Below, in pieces: positions 1 through 7,978 of a stretch of 64,000 nucleotides of DNA (position 1 is the first letter of the stretch; each line of letters begins with the position of its first letter). Location: positions 1 to 64,000 of the forward strand of contig NZ_FMZB01000006.1 in the NCBI RefSeq assembly GCF_900101385.1. Reading direction: 5' to 3'. A program made the translations under genes and the position numbers. Source of the stretch: Terribacillus halophilus (GTDB lineage Bacteria; Bacillota; Bacilli; Bacillales; Amphibacillaceae). The notes under the pieces were generated by a model. The model ran no database searches. It was given only the letters and a program-made list of their open reading frames with translations, and was not told the DNA's origin.

Positions 1-9
1 TTTTCTGCA

Positions 10-70
10 TAAAAAATACCCTCCAAATTGACACTTAGTTTAAGTGTACCACTTGAAGGGTGTTTTTTTA
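10..70. terminator. Bidirectional hairpin at the left edge
   Basis: Nested inverted repeat: outer arms at 17-26 and 53-62 (one mismatch, one G-U), inner arms ACACTTA and TAAGTGT at 31-37 and 41-47. There is an A-run before it and a T-run after it, so it can terminate transcription in both directions. It would end the minus-strand gene at 130-534 and whatever gene enters from the left. Confidence 0.65.
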
Positions 71-129
71 TGTCCCATTTGACTAGGTTAGTCTACTCGG
101 GAAGTGTCTTTTTTATAATGCTAGATCGA

Positions 130-534
130 TTAAGGTGCAAAACCATAGAAAATAAGTATGAAGATAAAGAAGGATACATAACTCAATCCTGCCAGCAAAG
201 CGAACCAAAAAATGTACATGGTGACTCTTATCCAAGTCAGTTCAGACAGCTTGGGAATCAGTTTGAATAATGTATATGCAATAAGTAAGATTGTTGGAAT
301 GATGTATAAATAGGAAAATACACTGACCCAATGATAAAGACTGTTGAAACCACCCTCCAATACAGGACCGTCATATATCCGATATTTGTTGGAAATGTAT
401 ATGATTCCGGTTACGAAAATGATGGAAAGCAATGTGAAGTAGGTGAGGGTGGAATATCTTACACCTTTTTTTTCTCCCCTCAGAATGAAATACATAAAAA
501 GAAGAAAAATTATCAAAATGAATATTTTAAACAT
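130..534 (-). CDS. Small membrane protein, function unknown
   Basis: Encodes 134 residues with about four hydrophobic segments: an N-terminal helix beginning MFKIFILIIF, one after a short basic loop (residues about 25-45), and two more in the C-terminal half. I do not recognise the family. The reading frame is open further upstream, but the start at 534 is chosen because a GAGGTG ribosome site lies six bases before that ATG; the longer form has none. It is divergent from the T-box/MFS unit, and its transcript would end at the hairpin at 10-70. It is probably an integral inner membrane protein; no catalytic motif is visible. Confidence 0.6.
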   Translation of the reverse strand: MFKIFILIIFLLFMYFILRGEKKGVRYSTLTYFTLLSIIFVTGIIYISNKYRIYDGPVLEGGFNSLYHWVSVFSYLYIIPTILLIAYTLFKLIPKLSELTWIRVTMYIFWFALLAGLSYVSFFIFILIFYGFAP

Positions 535-640
535 TGTTTCACCTCGGATGAAAAGCATTATGCCAAAGACCAAGTGTACCATTATTTGCTACATGGAGAC
601 TAAGGTCGCTTAATAAAAGGGTATAAAAAAAAGCTATGTA

Positions 641-669
641 TTGCACAATAGTCATTCGAGTGTTAATAT
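641..669 (+). promoter_or_regulatory. Sigma-A promoter of the T-box transcript
   Basis: TTGCAC at 641-646 and TAATAT at 664-669, separated by 17 bases. The predicted start near 676 lies just upstream of the first conserved T-box leader segment, so promoter and riboswitch fit together. Confidence 0.7.
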
Positions 670-675
670 AGAAAA

Positions 676-953
676 AATTTACAAGTGATGAAGCGGAGTA
701 GTATAGTGTGTCAGTTCCTTCTACAGAGAATCCCCGCAATGCTGAAAAGGGTGGAGGAGCCCAGCTGGAACAAACCGTGGAGCTGCTTGCCGGATAGATG
801 ATGGCAGGCCGGGAGTGCTCGTTATTGCACAAAGGTCTACGCATTCAGCGTGTACTTTTTGAGTCTGGCAGGGTGACTTGTCAGGAAAACTAGGGTGGCA
901 CCGCGACGGAATCTCGCCCCTAAGATGACAATCTTGGGGGTGGGATTTTTTTA
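676..953 (+). promoter_or_regulatory. T-box riboswitch leader
   Basis: The leader holds the usual T-box order: GGAGTAGTA in the lower stem I (695-703), AGAGA (725-729) and ATGCTGAAAA of the stem I head (739-748), a candidate specifier region CTGGAACAAACC at 765-776, and the highly conserved AGGGTGGCACCGCG at 892-905 that pairs with the tRNA acceptor end in the antiterminator. A 16-bp terminator stem (911-926 with 931-946) and a T-run follow. Uncharged tRNA should favour antitermination and expression of the MFS gene. The codon is unresolved: CAA (Gln), ACA (Thr) and AAC (Asn) all fit the bases seen. Confidence 0.9.
911..952 (+). terminator. T-box regulated terminator
   Basis: Arms 911-926 and 931-946 pair over 16 bp, including G-U pairs, around a GACA loop; seven Ts follow. 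It lies directly after the AGGGTGGCACCGCG element, the standard position of the regulated terminator. Confidence 0.85.
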
Positions 954-987
954 TTTGCTTCACTTCAGAAAATGGGGAGGAATGAAG

Positions 988-2190
988 ATGGGGAAATACC
1001 GTTTTCGTGCTATTGGAATGCTGATAGCGATTACCTGTGCATCTTGTGGGGATTGGTTGTATTTGATTGCTTTGAATTTGAAAGTATATGAGCAGGCAGA
1101 GCAGACAGCAGCAGCTGTCGCCATCCTCTATATGATCAAACCGGCAGCAGGATTGCTGATGAACAGCTGGGCTGGAAGTATTATTGATCGGTTGGATAAT
1201 CGAAAGCTGATGATTACGTTGCACTTAATAAGGATTGTCGGATTAATCGGGATGATCATGGCTGATTCCCTATGGCAAATTTATGTGCTGGTGTTTTTCG
1301 TTGCAGCAGCTGGATCTATTTTTGAACCAGCGAGTTTGCCCTATATAACTGGATTGATCAAAGAACGGCACTGGCAGAAATTCAATTCATACCGCGCTAT
1401 TGCAGATGGCAGCGGCTTTGTGATAGGGCCGGCAGCAGCGGGAATCTTGGTTGGTGCTGGGTCTGTTGAGGCTGCGTTAACCGTAAATATATTACTTTTG
1501 CTGTTGGCGGCAGTCATTTGCTTTGTTTTGCCATCTGTAAAAGTTGCCTTGGAGGAGAAAGCGGAAAGCAAATGGCTGCAGATCTGGAAAGAGGATTGGC
1601 GTCTAGTTTTCGATTATAGTAAAAGCTTTGCCATGCTGACATTTCTGCTTCTTTTATTCAGCTGCTTTACCGTCATGACCGCATCTGTTGATTCCATGGA
1701 AGTAGCTTTTGCGGCTGAAGCGATTGGGCTTTCAGAAGCTTCATATGGATTACTTGTAAGTATTGCTGGAGTCGGCTTTATCTCTGGTTCCGTACTGCTT
1801 ACTGTAGTAACTCGTTATTTCAGGTCGGTTCAATTACTCACATATGGTGCATCAGCAGGAGCTATGGGATATGTACTGTTCGCTTTTTCACAAAGCTTCA
1901 TACCGGCAAGTGCTGGTGTATTCATTCTATCCGGCGCACTGGCTTTTGCCAATGCTGGATATGTGACCTATATGCAAGAGCGGATTCCGGTCGAGCAGAT
2001 GGGCCGTATGCTAAGTATGTATCAATCAATTGAAGCCGTCTTAATTATCGGGATGACGGCAGTACTTGCTGGTATCAACCAGTTGACGAGTGTGGCAGCT
2101 GCGGTACAAATCGGTTGTTTGATCATGCTGATGTTAGCGATCTTGCTAGGGATGTGCAGTTTGAAAGCGAATGTAAAAACAAAAGCTTGA
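988..2190 (+). CDS. MFS efflux-type transporter under T-box control
   Basis: A 400-residue major facilitator with about 12 hydrophobic helices, of the MFS_3/EntS-like exporter type (N-terminus MGKYRFRAIGMLIAITCASC). The loop between helices 2 and 3 carries the basic SIIDRLDNRK stretch typical of MFS motif A. The start at 988 has GGGGAGG seven bases upstream; the ATG at 982 is too close to it and the longer frame lacks a site. The gene stands alone behind the T-box leader, so its expression should respond to charging of one tRNA. By family it exports a small molecule; the T-box suggests an amino acid, a peptide or an amino-acid-like compound. The substrate cannot be read from sequence. Confidence 0.8.
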   Translation: MGKYRFRAIGMLIAITCASCGDWLYLIALNLKVYEQAEQTAAAVAILYMIKPAAGLLMNSWAGSIIDRLDNRKLMITLHLIRIVGLIGMIMADSLWQIYVLVFFVAAAGSIFEPASLPYITGLIKERHWQKFNSYRAIADGSGFVIGPAAAGILVGAGSVEAALTVNILLLLLAAVICFVLPSVKVALEEKAESKWLQIWKEDWRLVFDYSKSFAMLTFLLLLFSCFTVMTASVDSMEVAFAAEAIGLSEASYGLLVSIAGVGFISGSVLLTVVTRYFRSVQLLTYGASAGAMGYVLFAFSQSFIPASAGVFILSGALAFANAGYVTYMQERIPVEQMGRMLSMYQSIEAVLIIGMTAVLAGINQLTSVAAAVQIGCLIMLMLAILLGMCSLKANVKTKA

Positions 2191-2195
2191 ATAAT

Positions 2196-2232
2196 CAACA
2201 AAGGGTATGTGTCATCCTCATACCCTTTGTTG
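2196..2232. terminator. Hairpin between convergent genes
   Basis: A perfect 14-bp inverted repeat, CAACAAAGGGTATG (2196-2209) and its complement (2219-2232), lies between the MFS gene and the chrA remnant. The T-run is weak on both sides, so it is a probable rather than a certain terminator. Confidence 0.6.
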
Positions 2233-2246
2233 GCACATGGAAACTA

Positions 2247-3364
2247 CTATAACACCAAGCCGCTGATAGCGCCGATTATTACAATGACCCAAGCTGGCAC
2301 TTTCCAGAAGGCCAGCAGGCTATAGTAAACAGCAGCAAGTGCAATGTCAACAGCTGTGTGTATAGTCGTGGACCAGATAGGGATAAAAAATGCACTGATC
2401 AAGATTCCTACAACGGCAGCATCCCGATTATGAGCAAAAAGGCTGGAAGGAAAATGGCCAGTGTAGCAAGTAAACCTCCTTGCCAGCCGTACAGTACAGT
2501 TCCGAGATAAGCAGCAAATGTAAATAATGGCCCGGGTACTGCCTGGGCAGCGCCGTAACCGGCAAGGAAGTCTTGCTGACTGATCAATCCTGTAGAGACG
2601 AATTCCCGTTCAAGGAGTGGAAGGACAACATGACCGCCCCCGAAGACGAGTGAACCAGAACGGTAAAAACTATCGGCCATAACAAGAAAAGGAACATCTG
2701 CTATCAAACGCAGTAAGGGCAATCCGGCTAATAAAATGAAAAATAGACTTAGGCAGATTGCACCAATCTTTTTATTGATGGAGAGGCTTAGCTCGGCAGA
2801 TTTTTTATCGCCCTGATCAGGGTGCAGCAGAAAATAGCCTGCAACAGCTGCAAGTAATATAGCCAGCAGCTGTGCCAATTGATGGGACCATAAAAGTGTA
2901 AGTACAAGAGCTCCTAATGCAATACCCTTTGTGATGGGACTTGCTGCGAGTTTCTGGCTCATTCCGAGTATGGCATGAGCGACAACGGCAACTGCTACGA
3001 GCTTCAACCCCTGAATCCACCCAGCATCCGCCAAATCTATATGAACAAGGAATAAGGCAAACAAAATGAGAATGATGACAGAAGGCAAGGTGAATCCTAT
3101 GAATGAGATGATTCCTCCGAGTATGCCGCCTCTTATGATTCCGATCCCAATTCCAACTTGACTGCTGGCCGGCCCGGGCAGGAACTGACTTAATGCAACA
3201 AGATTGGCATATGCTTGTTCTCCAAGCCAACGTTTATTTCGTACATACGTCTCCTGGAAGTAACCAAGGTGGGCAATGGGGCCACCGAAGGATGTACAAC
3301 CCAAGCGAAGAGATATAAGAAAAATTTCAATAAGGGCAGATAATTTCTTTTGGTTATTCGTCAT
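2247..3364 (-). pseudogene. chrA: Chromate transporter ChrA, broken by internal deletion
   Basis: The open frame 3364-2408 encodes 318 residues with both halves of a long ChrA: N-terminal CTSFGGPIAHLGYFQ and LSQFLPGPASSQ, then a second CHR half with SLVFGGGHVVLPLLERE and AAQAVPGPLFTFAAYLG. It stops right after IIGMLPL, where ChrA proteins normally continue with a Trp and about 80 further residues. The missing tail is present in another frame (about 2440-2247): DAAVVGILISAFFIPIW through VPAWVIVIIGAISGLVL. Only some 15-20 residues between the parts are absent. The junction (2405-2425) codes for both ends, as expected for a deletion between two short repeats. CHR proteins export chromate by proton antiport; this copy is probably inactive. 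Confidence 0.8.
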
Positions 3365-3505
3365 ATTCCATACGCCTTTCCATATATTAATCGTTGGTAT
3401 GAGATGAAATGTGCTGTAAGAAATTCATTTGTACTATAACATTACCTTTGTTCTGGTGTTTAGAGATTTACAGTAACTTTATAAAATATTATACAGATTA
3501 TATTC

Positions 3506-3534
3506 TTGACAGTCTGAACGAAAAAAAATATTAT
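3506..3534 (+). promoter_or_regulatory. Sigma-A promoter of lmrAB-like operon
   Basis: Consensus TTGACA at 3506-3511, 17-base spacer, TATTAT at 3529-3534. Just downstream, TAGACCAATTGCTATA (3539-3554) is an imperfect palindrome (12 of 16 positions) placed to block transcription, the likely operator of the LmrA-type repressor encoded next. Confidence 0.75.
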
Positions 3535-3571
3535 TATCTAGACCAATTGCTATAATTTAAGGAGTGTAAGG

Positions 3572-4153
3572 TTGTATGGTGCAGTGAAAAAGAAGGAAAG
3601 CACAAAAGAACTTATATTATGTACTGCTTCGGAATTGTTCCAGCGGCAGGGCTATCACGGAACAGGCTTGAATCAAATTATTGAGGAAAGCGGTGCCCCA
3701 AAAGGGTCGTTGTACTATCACTTTCCAAATGGAAAGGAAGAGATCGCAGTCGAAGCCATCAGGCTCATGAAAGAACATGTCTTGGAAGGAGCCGCGAGGG
3801 ATCTGGCAGCGAAGGGTACGGCAGTAGAGGCTTTTCAGTACCATATTCACAAGATTGCTTCCGAATTTGAAAAAAAACATCAAATGGAAGGTGTGCAAAT
3901 CGGACTGATTGCATCTGAAACTGCAGCAACGCACGAAGCATTGCGAAATAGCTGCCAGCATGCTTATGCAGATTGGCAGGCATTATATACAGATAGATTA
4001 ATCGCCTTCAGTTACGATAAAGAAATGGCGAAAGAATTGGCGGTTACGATAAATGCCATGGTGGAAGGAGCGGTCATCCTTGCTCTGACAAGTGCATCGG
4101 GAAGTCCGTTGTATAGTGTCGCGAAACAGCTTCCATCATTACTTAATAAATAA
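3572..4153 (+). CDS. lmrA: TetR/LmrA-YxaF-type repressor
   Basis: A 193-residue TetR-family regulator. The N-terminal helix-turn-helix runs from ILCTASELFQRQGYHGTGLN to APKGSLYYHFPNGKEE (about residues 14-55), the typical LmrA/YxaF signature; the all-helical C-terminal half would bind a ligand. The start is TTG at 3572 with TAAGGAG seven bases upstream; there is no in-frame ATG near. It precedes an LmrB-like multidrug exporter by 22 bases and sits behind its own promoter and operator-like palindrome, matching the B. subtilis lmrAB operon, in which LmrA represses its own operon. The ligand (lincomycin, flavonoid or other) is inferred only from that similarity. Confidence 0.85.
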   Translation: MYGAVKKKESTKELILCTASELFQRQGYHGTGLNQIIEESGAPKGSLYYHFPNGKEEIAVEAIRLMKEHVLEGAARDLAAKGTAVEAFQYHIHKIASEFEKKHQMEGVQIGLIASETAATHEALRNSCQHAYADWQALYTDRLIAFSYDKEMAKELAVTINAMVEGAVILALTSASGSPLYSVAKQLPSLLNK

Positions 4154-4175
4154 TTCCGCATTGGAGGAGAAAGCT

Positions 4176-5636
4176 TTGCAAATGGATAGTAATAATACAG
4201 CTGCAACAGCTGTGGATACCAGCAATATAAAGACGATGCCGATCATCATCTCATTCTTGATTGCTGGTTTTGTTGGACTTTTCAGTGAGACAGCGCTGAA
4301 TATCGCGCTGCAGAATATCATTAATGGATTCGGAATATCCGCTTCCTCAGCTCAATGGCTGACTACTGGGTATCTATTGACATTAGGTGTGCTCGTACCG
4401 GTTTCCGGTTTAATCATGCAGTGGTTCACGACGCGTCAGCTATTCCTGACTTCTTTGGTCTTCTCGATCATTGGTACTTTGATCGCTGCCATTGCACCTT
4501 CATTCGCCGTATTGCTGATCGCGCGTATCGTGCAGGCAGTCGGGACGGCTTTGCTGCTTCCGCTTATGTTCAATACGATCCTGAACATCATCCCTCCGCA
4601 TCGACGCGGTAAAGCAATGGGATTGATTGGATTGGTCATCATGTTCGCACCTGCCGTAGGTCCGACGGTTTCTGGTTTGATCATCGATAAATTGACTTGG
4701 CACTGGATCTTCTGGTTCTCCCTTCCATTGCTTGTAATTGCACTTGTTTTCGGTGCATTCTTTATGCAGAACGTTACGCAATTGACGAAGCCGAAAATCG
4801 ATATCTTGTCCATCGTCCTATCGACTATCGGTTTTGGAGGAGTGGTTTACGGCTTCAGCCATGCTGGTGAAGGTGGCGGATGGGGCGATCCAATCGTTAT
4901 TGTCACGATTGCGGTTGGTATCTTGAGTCTGATTCTATTCTCTGTCCGCCAAGTTAAGATGGAGCAGCCAATGATGAATTTGAATGCATTCAGATATCCA
5001 ATGTTCGTATTGGGCTTGCTGCTGATACTTGTGAGTATGATGGTTATGCTTTCTTCCATGATCTTGCTGCCATTGTATTTGCAGACATCACTAGCACTCA
5101 CACCGCTGGTTGCCGGTCTGACAATGCTTCCTGGCGGTGTTATCAACGGTTTGCTATCTCCTGTAATGGGTGGCTTGTTCGATAAATTCGGACCGAGATT
5201 CCTTGTAACACCTGGTCTGATCATCGTCACTTTGGTTATGTTCGGTTTCTCTACCATTTCATTGGAAACATCCACATCTTTCATCGTCGGTTTGCATATC
5301 GCGCTGATGATCGGTATTTCCATGATCATGATGCCGGCTCAGACAAATGGTCTGAACCAGCTGCCCCCTAGTCTGTATCCGGATGGGACGGCTATCATGA
5401 ACACATTGCAGCAGGTTGCTGGTGCAATCGGTACAGCTGTTGCTATTTCCATCATGACAGCTGGAAGTGATAGATACATGGAGAGTGCTGCTAATCCGCA
5501 AGATCCAAATACAGCTATCCAAGCCTTTACAGAAGGTGTCCAAAGTTCCTTTATCTTTGGTATCATTGCTGCGATTGTCGGTGTTGTCATCAGCTTCTTC
5601 ATCAGACGAGTGAAAGTGGACCATCAAGCAAATTAA
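4176..5636 (+). CDS. lmrB: DHA2-family multidrug exporter, LmrB-like
   Basis: About 486 residues with 14 predicted membrane helices, a DHA2-type drug:H+ antiporter. Visible signatures are SSAQWLTTGYLLTLGVLVPVSG (helix 2 and loop), the motif C region in helix 5, GLIGLVIMFAPAVGPTVSG, and WHWIFWFSLP in helix 6. GGAGG at 4163-4167 is eight bases from a TTG at 4176, which I prefer; the ATG at 4182 is 14 bases away and is the alternative start. It follows the TetR gene as the second gene of the operon. In B. subtilis LmrB exports lincomycin and related drugs; a similar role is inferred. A terminator follows at 5642-5670. Confidence 0.85.
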   Translation: MQMDSNNTAATAVDTSNIKTMPIIISFLIAGFVGLFSETALNIALQNIINGFGISASSAQWLTTGYLLTLGVLVPVSGLIMQWFTTRQLFLTSLVFSIIGTLIAAIAPSFAVLLIARIVQAVGTALLLPLMFNTILNIIPPHRRGKAMGLIGLVIMFAPAVGPTVSGLIIDKLTWHWIFWFSLPLLVIALVFGAFFMQNVTQLTKPKIDILSIVLSTIGFGGVVYGFSHAGEGGGWGDPIVIVTIAVGILSLILFSVRQVKMEQPMMNLNAFRYPMFVLGLLLILVSMMVMLSSMILLPLYLQTSLALTPLVAGLTMLPGGVINGLLSPVMGGLFDKFGPRFLVTPGLIIVTLVMFGFSTISLETSTSFIVGLHIALMIGISMIMMPAQTNGLNQLPPSLYPDGTAIMNTLQQVAGAIGTAVAISIMTAGSDRYMESAANPQDPNTAIQAFTEGVQSSFIFGIIAAIVGVVISFFIRRVKVDHQAN

Positions 5637-5641
5637 TCAGA

Positions 5642-5670
5642 ATCCTGCCGTTAACGCGGCGGGATTTTTT
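5642..5670 (+). terminator. Terminator of lmrAB-like operon
   Basis: ATCCTGCCG and CGGCGGGAT form a 9-bp stem (one G-U) around TTAACG, followed by six Ts. Confidence 0.85.
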
Positions 5671-5723
5671 ATGTGGAAAATTAAGGTATAATAGGTGAAG
5701 CAACTGACATGGGGGGATCGAGA

Positions 5724-6548
5724 TTGCTTACAGTGGCTCAACTAAAGGAAATAAAAGCGCTTCAGCAAACAGTGGAGCAGTACGACGGGATAGAGCTGAA
5801 ACTGAATTGGGATATGCTTGAGAACAGGAGTGAATCCGAGCAGACAGATTTTATGTCATATGAAGCTGGCCAGCTTGTTGGTTTTCTGGGTCTATACAGC
5901 TTCGGCAGCAAAGTCGAGGTTTGCGGCATGGTGCATCCGGATTACCGGAGGAAAGGCATATTCAGTGAGCTTTTCCAAGAAAGCATCCCTGCCATGGAAA
6001 AAGCTCGGCACAAATTACTGAATGTGCCGGCAGATAGTATATCAGGCAAAGCATGGATAGAAACAGTGAATTGTACTTTTAAAGAATCGGAATACATGAT
6101 GAGATGGGAAGGTGAAGCACTCCCAGGTTCCGATGGGTCAGTTCGTTTGCGCCCTTCTTCTTTGAAAGATATCGAAATGAAGATACAATTGGATATCCTT
6201 TGTTTCGACTTTGATGCGGAAGAAGCGCAAGTATACAATGACCGCATGGAGAAGGATGGTTTTCAGAAGGAGTTTTATATAATCGAGACTGAAAGTAAGG
6301 CAGTCGGAAAGATCCGGATTCATCAAAATGGAAAAAGAAGTGAGATATATGGATTCGCTGTGCTGCCGGAATTCCAAGGGAAAGGGTATGGGAGGAAGGC
6401 GCTGCAGGAAGCGGTGCGGATGGAAACAGCCAAGGGTCAACGTGTGTTTCTGGAAGTTCAGACCGAAAATGAAAAAGCATTGTCTTTGTATACTTCCATT
6501 GGATTTATGAAGGAAAGTCAACAAAATTATTATCTTTATCCAAATTGA
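5724..6548 (+). CDS. Tandem GNAT N-acetyltransferase
   Basis: About 274 residues holding two GNAT folds. The first acetyl-CoA motif is GMVHPDYRRKGIFSELF (about residues 73-90), the second is GFAVLPEFQGKGYGRKAL (about 210-228); both keep the R/Q-x-x-G-x-G/A loop. A TTG at 5724 has a G-rich site (GGGGGG at 5711-5716) seven bases upstream and gives the N-terminus LTVAQLKEIKAL; the ATG at 5709 is possible but has no ribosome site. A TATAAT box is at 5687-5692. The family transfers acetyl groups from acetyl-CoA to amines; the substrate is unknown. It is a single-gene unit, closed by a hairpin at 6551. Confidence 0.75.
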   Translation: MLTVAQLKEIKALQQTVEQYDGIELKLNWDMLENRSESEQTDFMSYEAGQLVGFLGLYSFGSKVEVCGMVHPDYRRKGIFSELFQESIPAMEKARHKLLNVPADSISGKAWIETVNCTFKESEYMMRWEGEALPGSDGSVRLRPSSLKDIEMKIQLDILCFDFDAEEAQVYNDRMEKDGFQKEFYIIETESKAVGKIRIHQNGKRSEIYGFAVLPEFQGKGYGRKALQEAVRMETAKGQRVFLEVQTENEKALSLYTSIGFMKESQQNYYLYPN

Positions 6549-6550
6549 AA

Positions 6551-6586
6551 GAGGCCGCCTCTATGGCGGCCTGATTTTATTTTTGC
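6551..6586. terminator. Terminator between convergent GNAT and aminotransferase genes
   Basis: GAGGCCGCC pairs with GGCGGCCT around a TCTAT loop, followed by ATTTTATTTTT. It overlaps the end of the minus-strand aminotransferase gene, so it mainly serves the plus-strand gene. Confidence 0.75.
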
Positions 6587-7860
6587 AACAGACGATTGAT
6601 GCTGACCATTTCTACGCATAAGCATAGCACTTCGATAGCTTTTTTCAGCTCTTCAGTCGGCGGCAGTGTTGGTGCGATGCGGATGTTCCGGTCGGATGGA
6701 TCCTTGCCGTACGGGTAGGTTGCACCCGCACCAGTCAATGTCACACCGGCTTTCTTGGCAAGCTCAACCACATCTTTGGCGCAACCGTCCATCGTGTTCA
6801 AGCTGATGAAGTAGCCACCATTCGGATTCGTCCAATCGGCAATCCCTTTTCCGCCCAATTTCTCCTCCAGGATGGATAAGACAGTATGGAATTTAGGTGC
6901 GATGATTGCTGCATGTTTTTTCATATGAGCAGAAAGTGTATCTTTATCTTTTAAAAATGCGACATGGCGTATTTGATTCAGTTTATCCGGACCAATTGAT
7001 TGGACGGATAAGTTCTTTTTATAAAATGCTATATTCTTCTCGCTGGATGCAAGTGCTGCAACGCCCGACCCCGGGAAAGTCACCTTTGAAGTCGATGTGA
7101 ATTCCATGATGCGGTCCGGGTATCCTGCTTTTGCTGCAGCAGGAAGGATGTTTTTCAATTCATCTGGTTCGTCTGAGAGATGATGGACGATATACGCATT
7201 ATCCCAGAATATCCGGAAATCATTCGCGGCGGTCTGCATGCCCGCAAGTCGATCGACGACTGCATCGGTATATGTAAAACCATCCGGATTGCTGTATTTA
7301 GGTACACACCAGATTCCTTTGATTTGTGGGTCGGCAGCTGCCAGCTTTTCCACTTCATCCATATCCGGACCTTCTGGTGTCATCGCTACAGGAATCATTT
7401 CAATACCCAATGCTTCACAAATGGTGAAATGGCGATCGTAACCAGGGCTGGGGCAAAGGAATTTCACATTGCCTTGCTTTATCCATGGTGTAGCTTCCTC
7501 GGAAACACCATGCAGCAAAAATTGAACGATAGAATCATGCATCATTGTCAGACTGCTGTTTCCGCCTACGATCACTTGTGTCGGTTCAACTTCCAAAATA
7601 GAGGAAAAAAGTGCTTTTGCTTCCGGAATGCCGTCCAATACACCATAGTTCCGGGCATCTGTTCCGTTTTCTGTTTTGACTGTGCTGCTTGACGTAAGGA
7701 TATCGAGCATCGGCTGGGAAAGATCAAGCTGCTCGGTGCAAGGTTTCCCGCGCGACATATCGAGCTGCAGCTGCTGACTGGCGATCGCCTCGTATGCATC
7801 CTGCAGCGTATTGTATTTCTGTTGTAACGCTTCATTCGAAAGATCTTGATAAGTAGCCAT
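6577..7860 (-). CDS. Aspartate-type aminotransferase (class I, subgroup Ic)
   Basis: A 427-residue PLP enzyme of the aspartate/MocR-like aminotransferase family (the type first described from Corynebacterium). Features: QLDMSRGKPCTEQLDLS near the N-terminus, VGGNSSLTMMHD (cofactor phosphate region), CPSPGYDRHF, PKYSNPDGFTY, FRIFWDNAYIVHHL with the PLP-contacting Asp/Tyr, and FTSTSKVTFPGSGVA carrying the Schiff-base Lys. The C-terminal GYFISLNTMDG and RNIRIAPTLPP contain the substrate-binding Arg. The start at 7860 (MATYQDLSNEAL) has GGAGG eight bases upstream; the longer frame to 7905 has none. It likely transfers the amino group between aspartate or other amino acids and 2-oxoglutarate. Single gene. 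Confidence 0.85.
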   Translation of the reverse strand: MATYQDLSNEALQQKYNTLQDAYEAIASQQLQLDMSRGKPCTEQLDLSQPMLDILTSSSTVKTENGTDARNYGVLDGIPEAKALFSSILEVEPTQVIVGGNSSLTMMHDSIVQFLLHGVSEEATPWIKQGNVKFLCPSPGYDRHFTICEALGIEMIPVAMTPEGPDMDEVEKLAAADPQIKGIWCVPKYSNPDGFTYTDAVVDRLAGMQTAANDFRIFWDNAYIVHHLSDEPDELKNILPAAAKAGYPDRIMEFTSTSKVTFPGSGVAALASSEKNIAFYKKNLSVQSIGPDKLNQIRHVAFLKDKDTLSAHMKKHAAIIAPKFHTVLSILEEKLGGKGIADWTNPNGGYFISLNTMDGCAKDVVELAKKAGVTLTGAGATYPYGKDPSDRNIRIAPTLPPTEELKKAIEVLCLCVEMVSINRLLQK

Positions 7861-7978
7861 GGTTGCCGCCTCCGTCTGCGTGTTTTTCAAAGATAATCTT
7901 AACACGAAAAGTATGGAATTCCTAACGTGTTCGAATTATTCTATTATAATTACAAAGAAATGATTGGGGGTATGGAAA

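Noticed and set aside
28-270. Open frame of 80 codons at the left edge
   Set aside because: It covers a terminator hairpin and the end of the opposite membrane protein gene; no ribosome site.
721-1224. Minus-strand open frame of 167 codons across the T-box leader and MFS start
   Set aside because: It lies antisense to the T-box and the MFS coding region, has no ribosome site and a composition rich in His, Gln and Ser expected from a shadow frame.
2817-3230. Second frame inside chrA
   Set aside because: It is only a shifted reading of the first half of chrA and is not related to the real frameshift near 2410.
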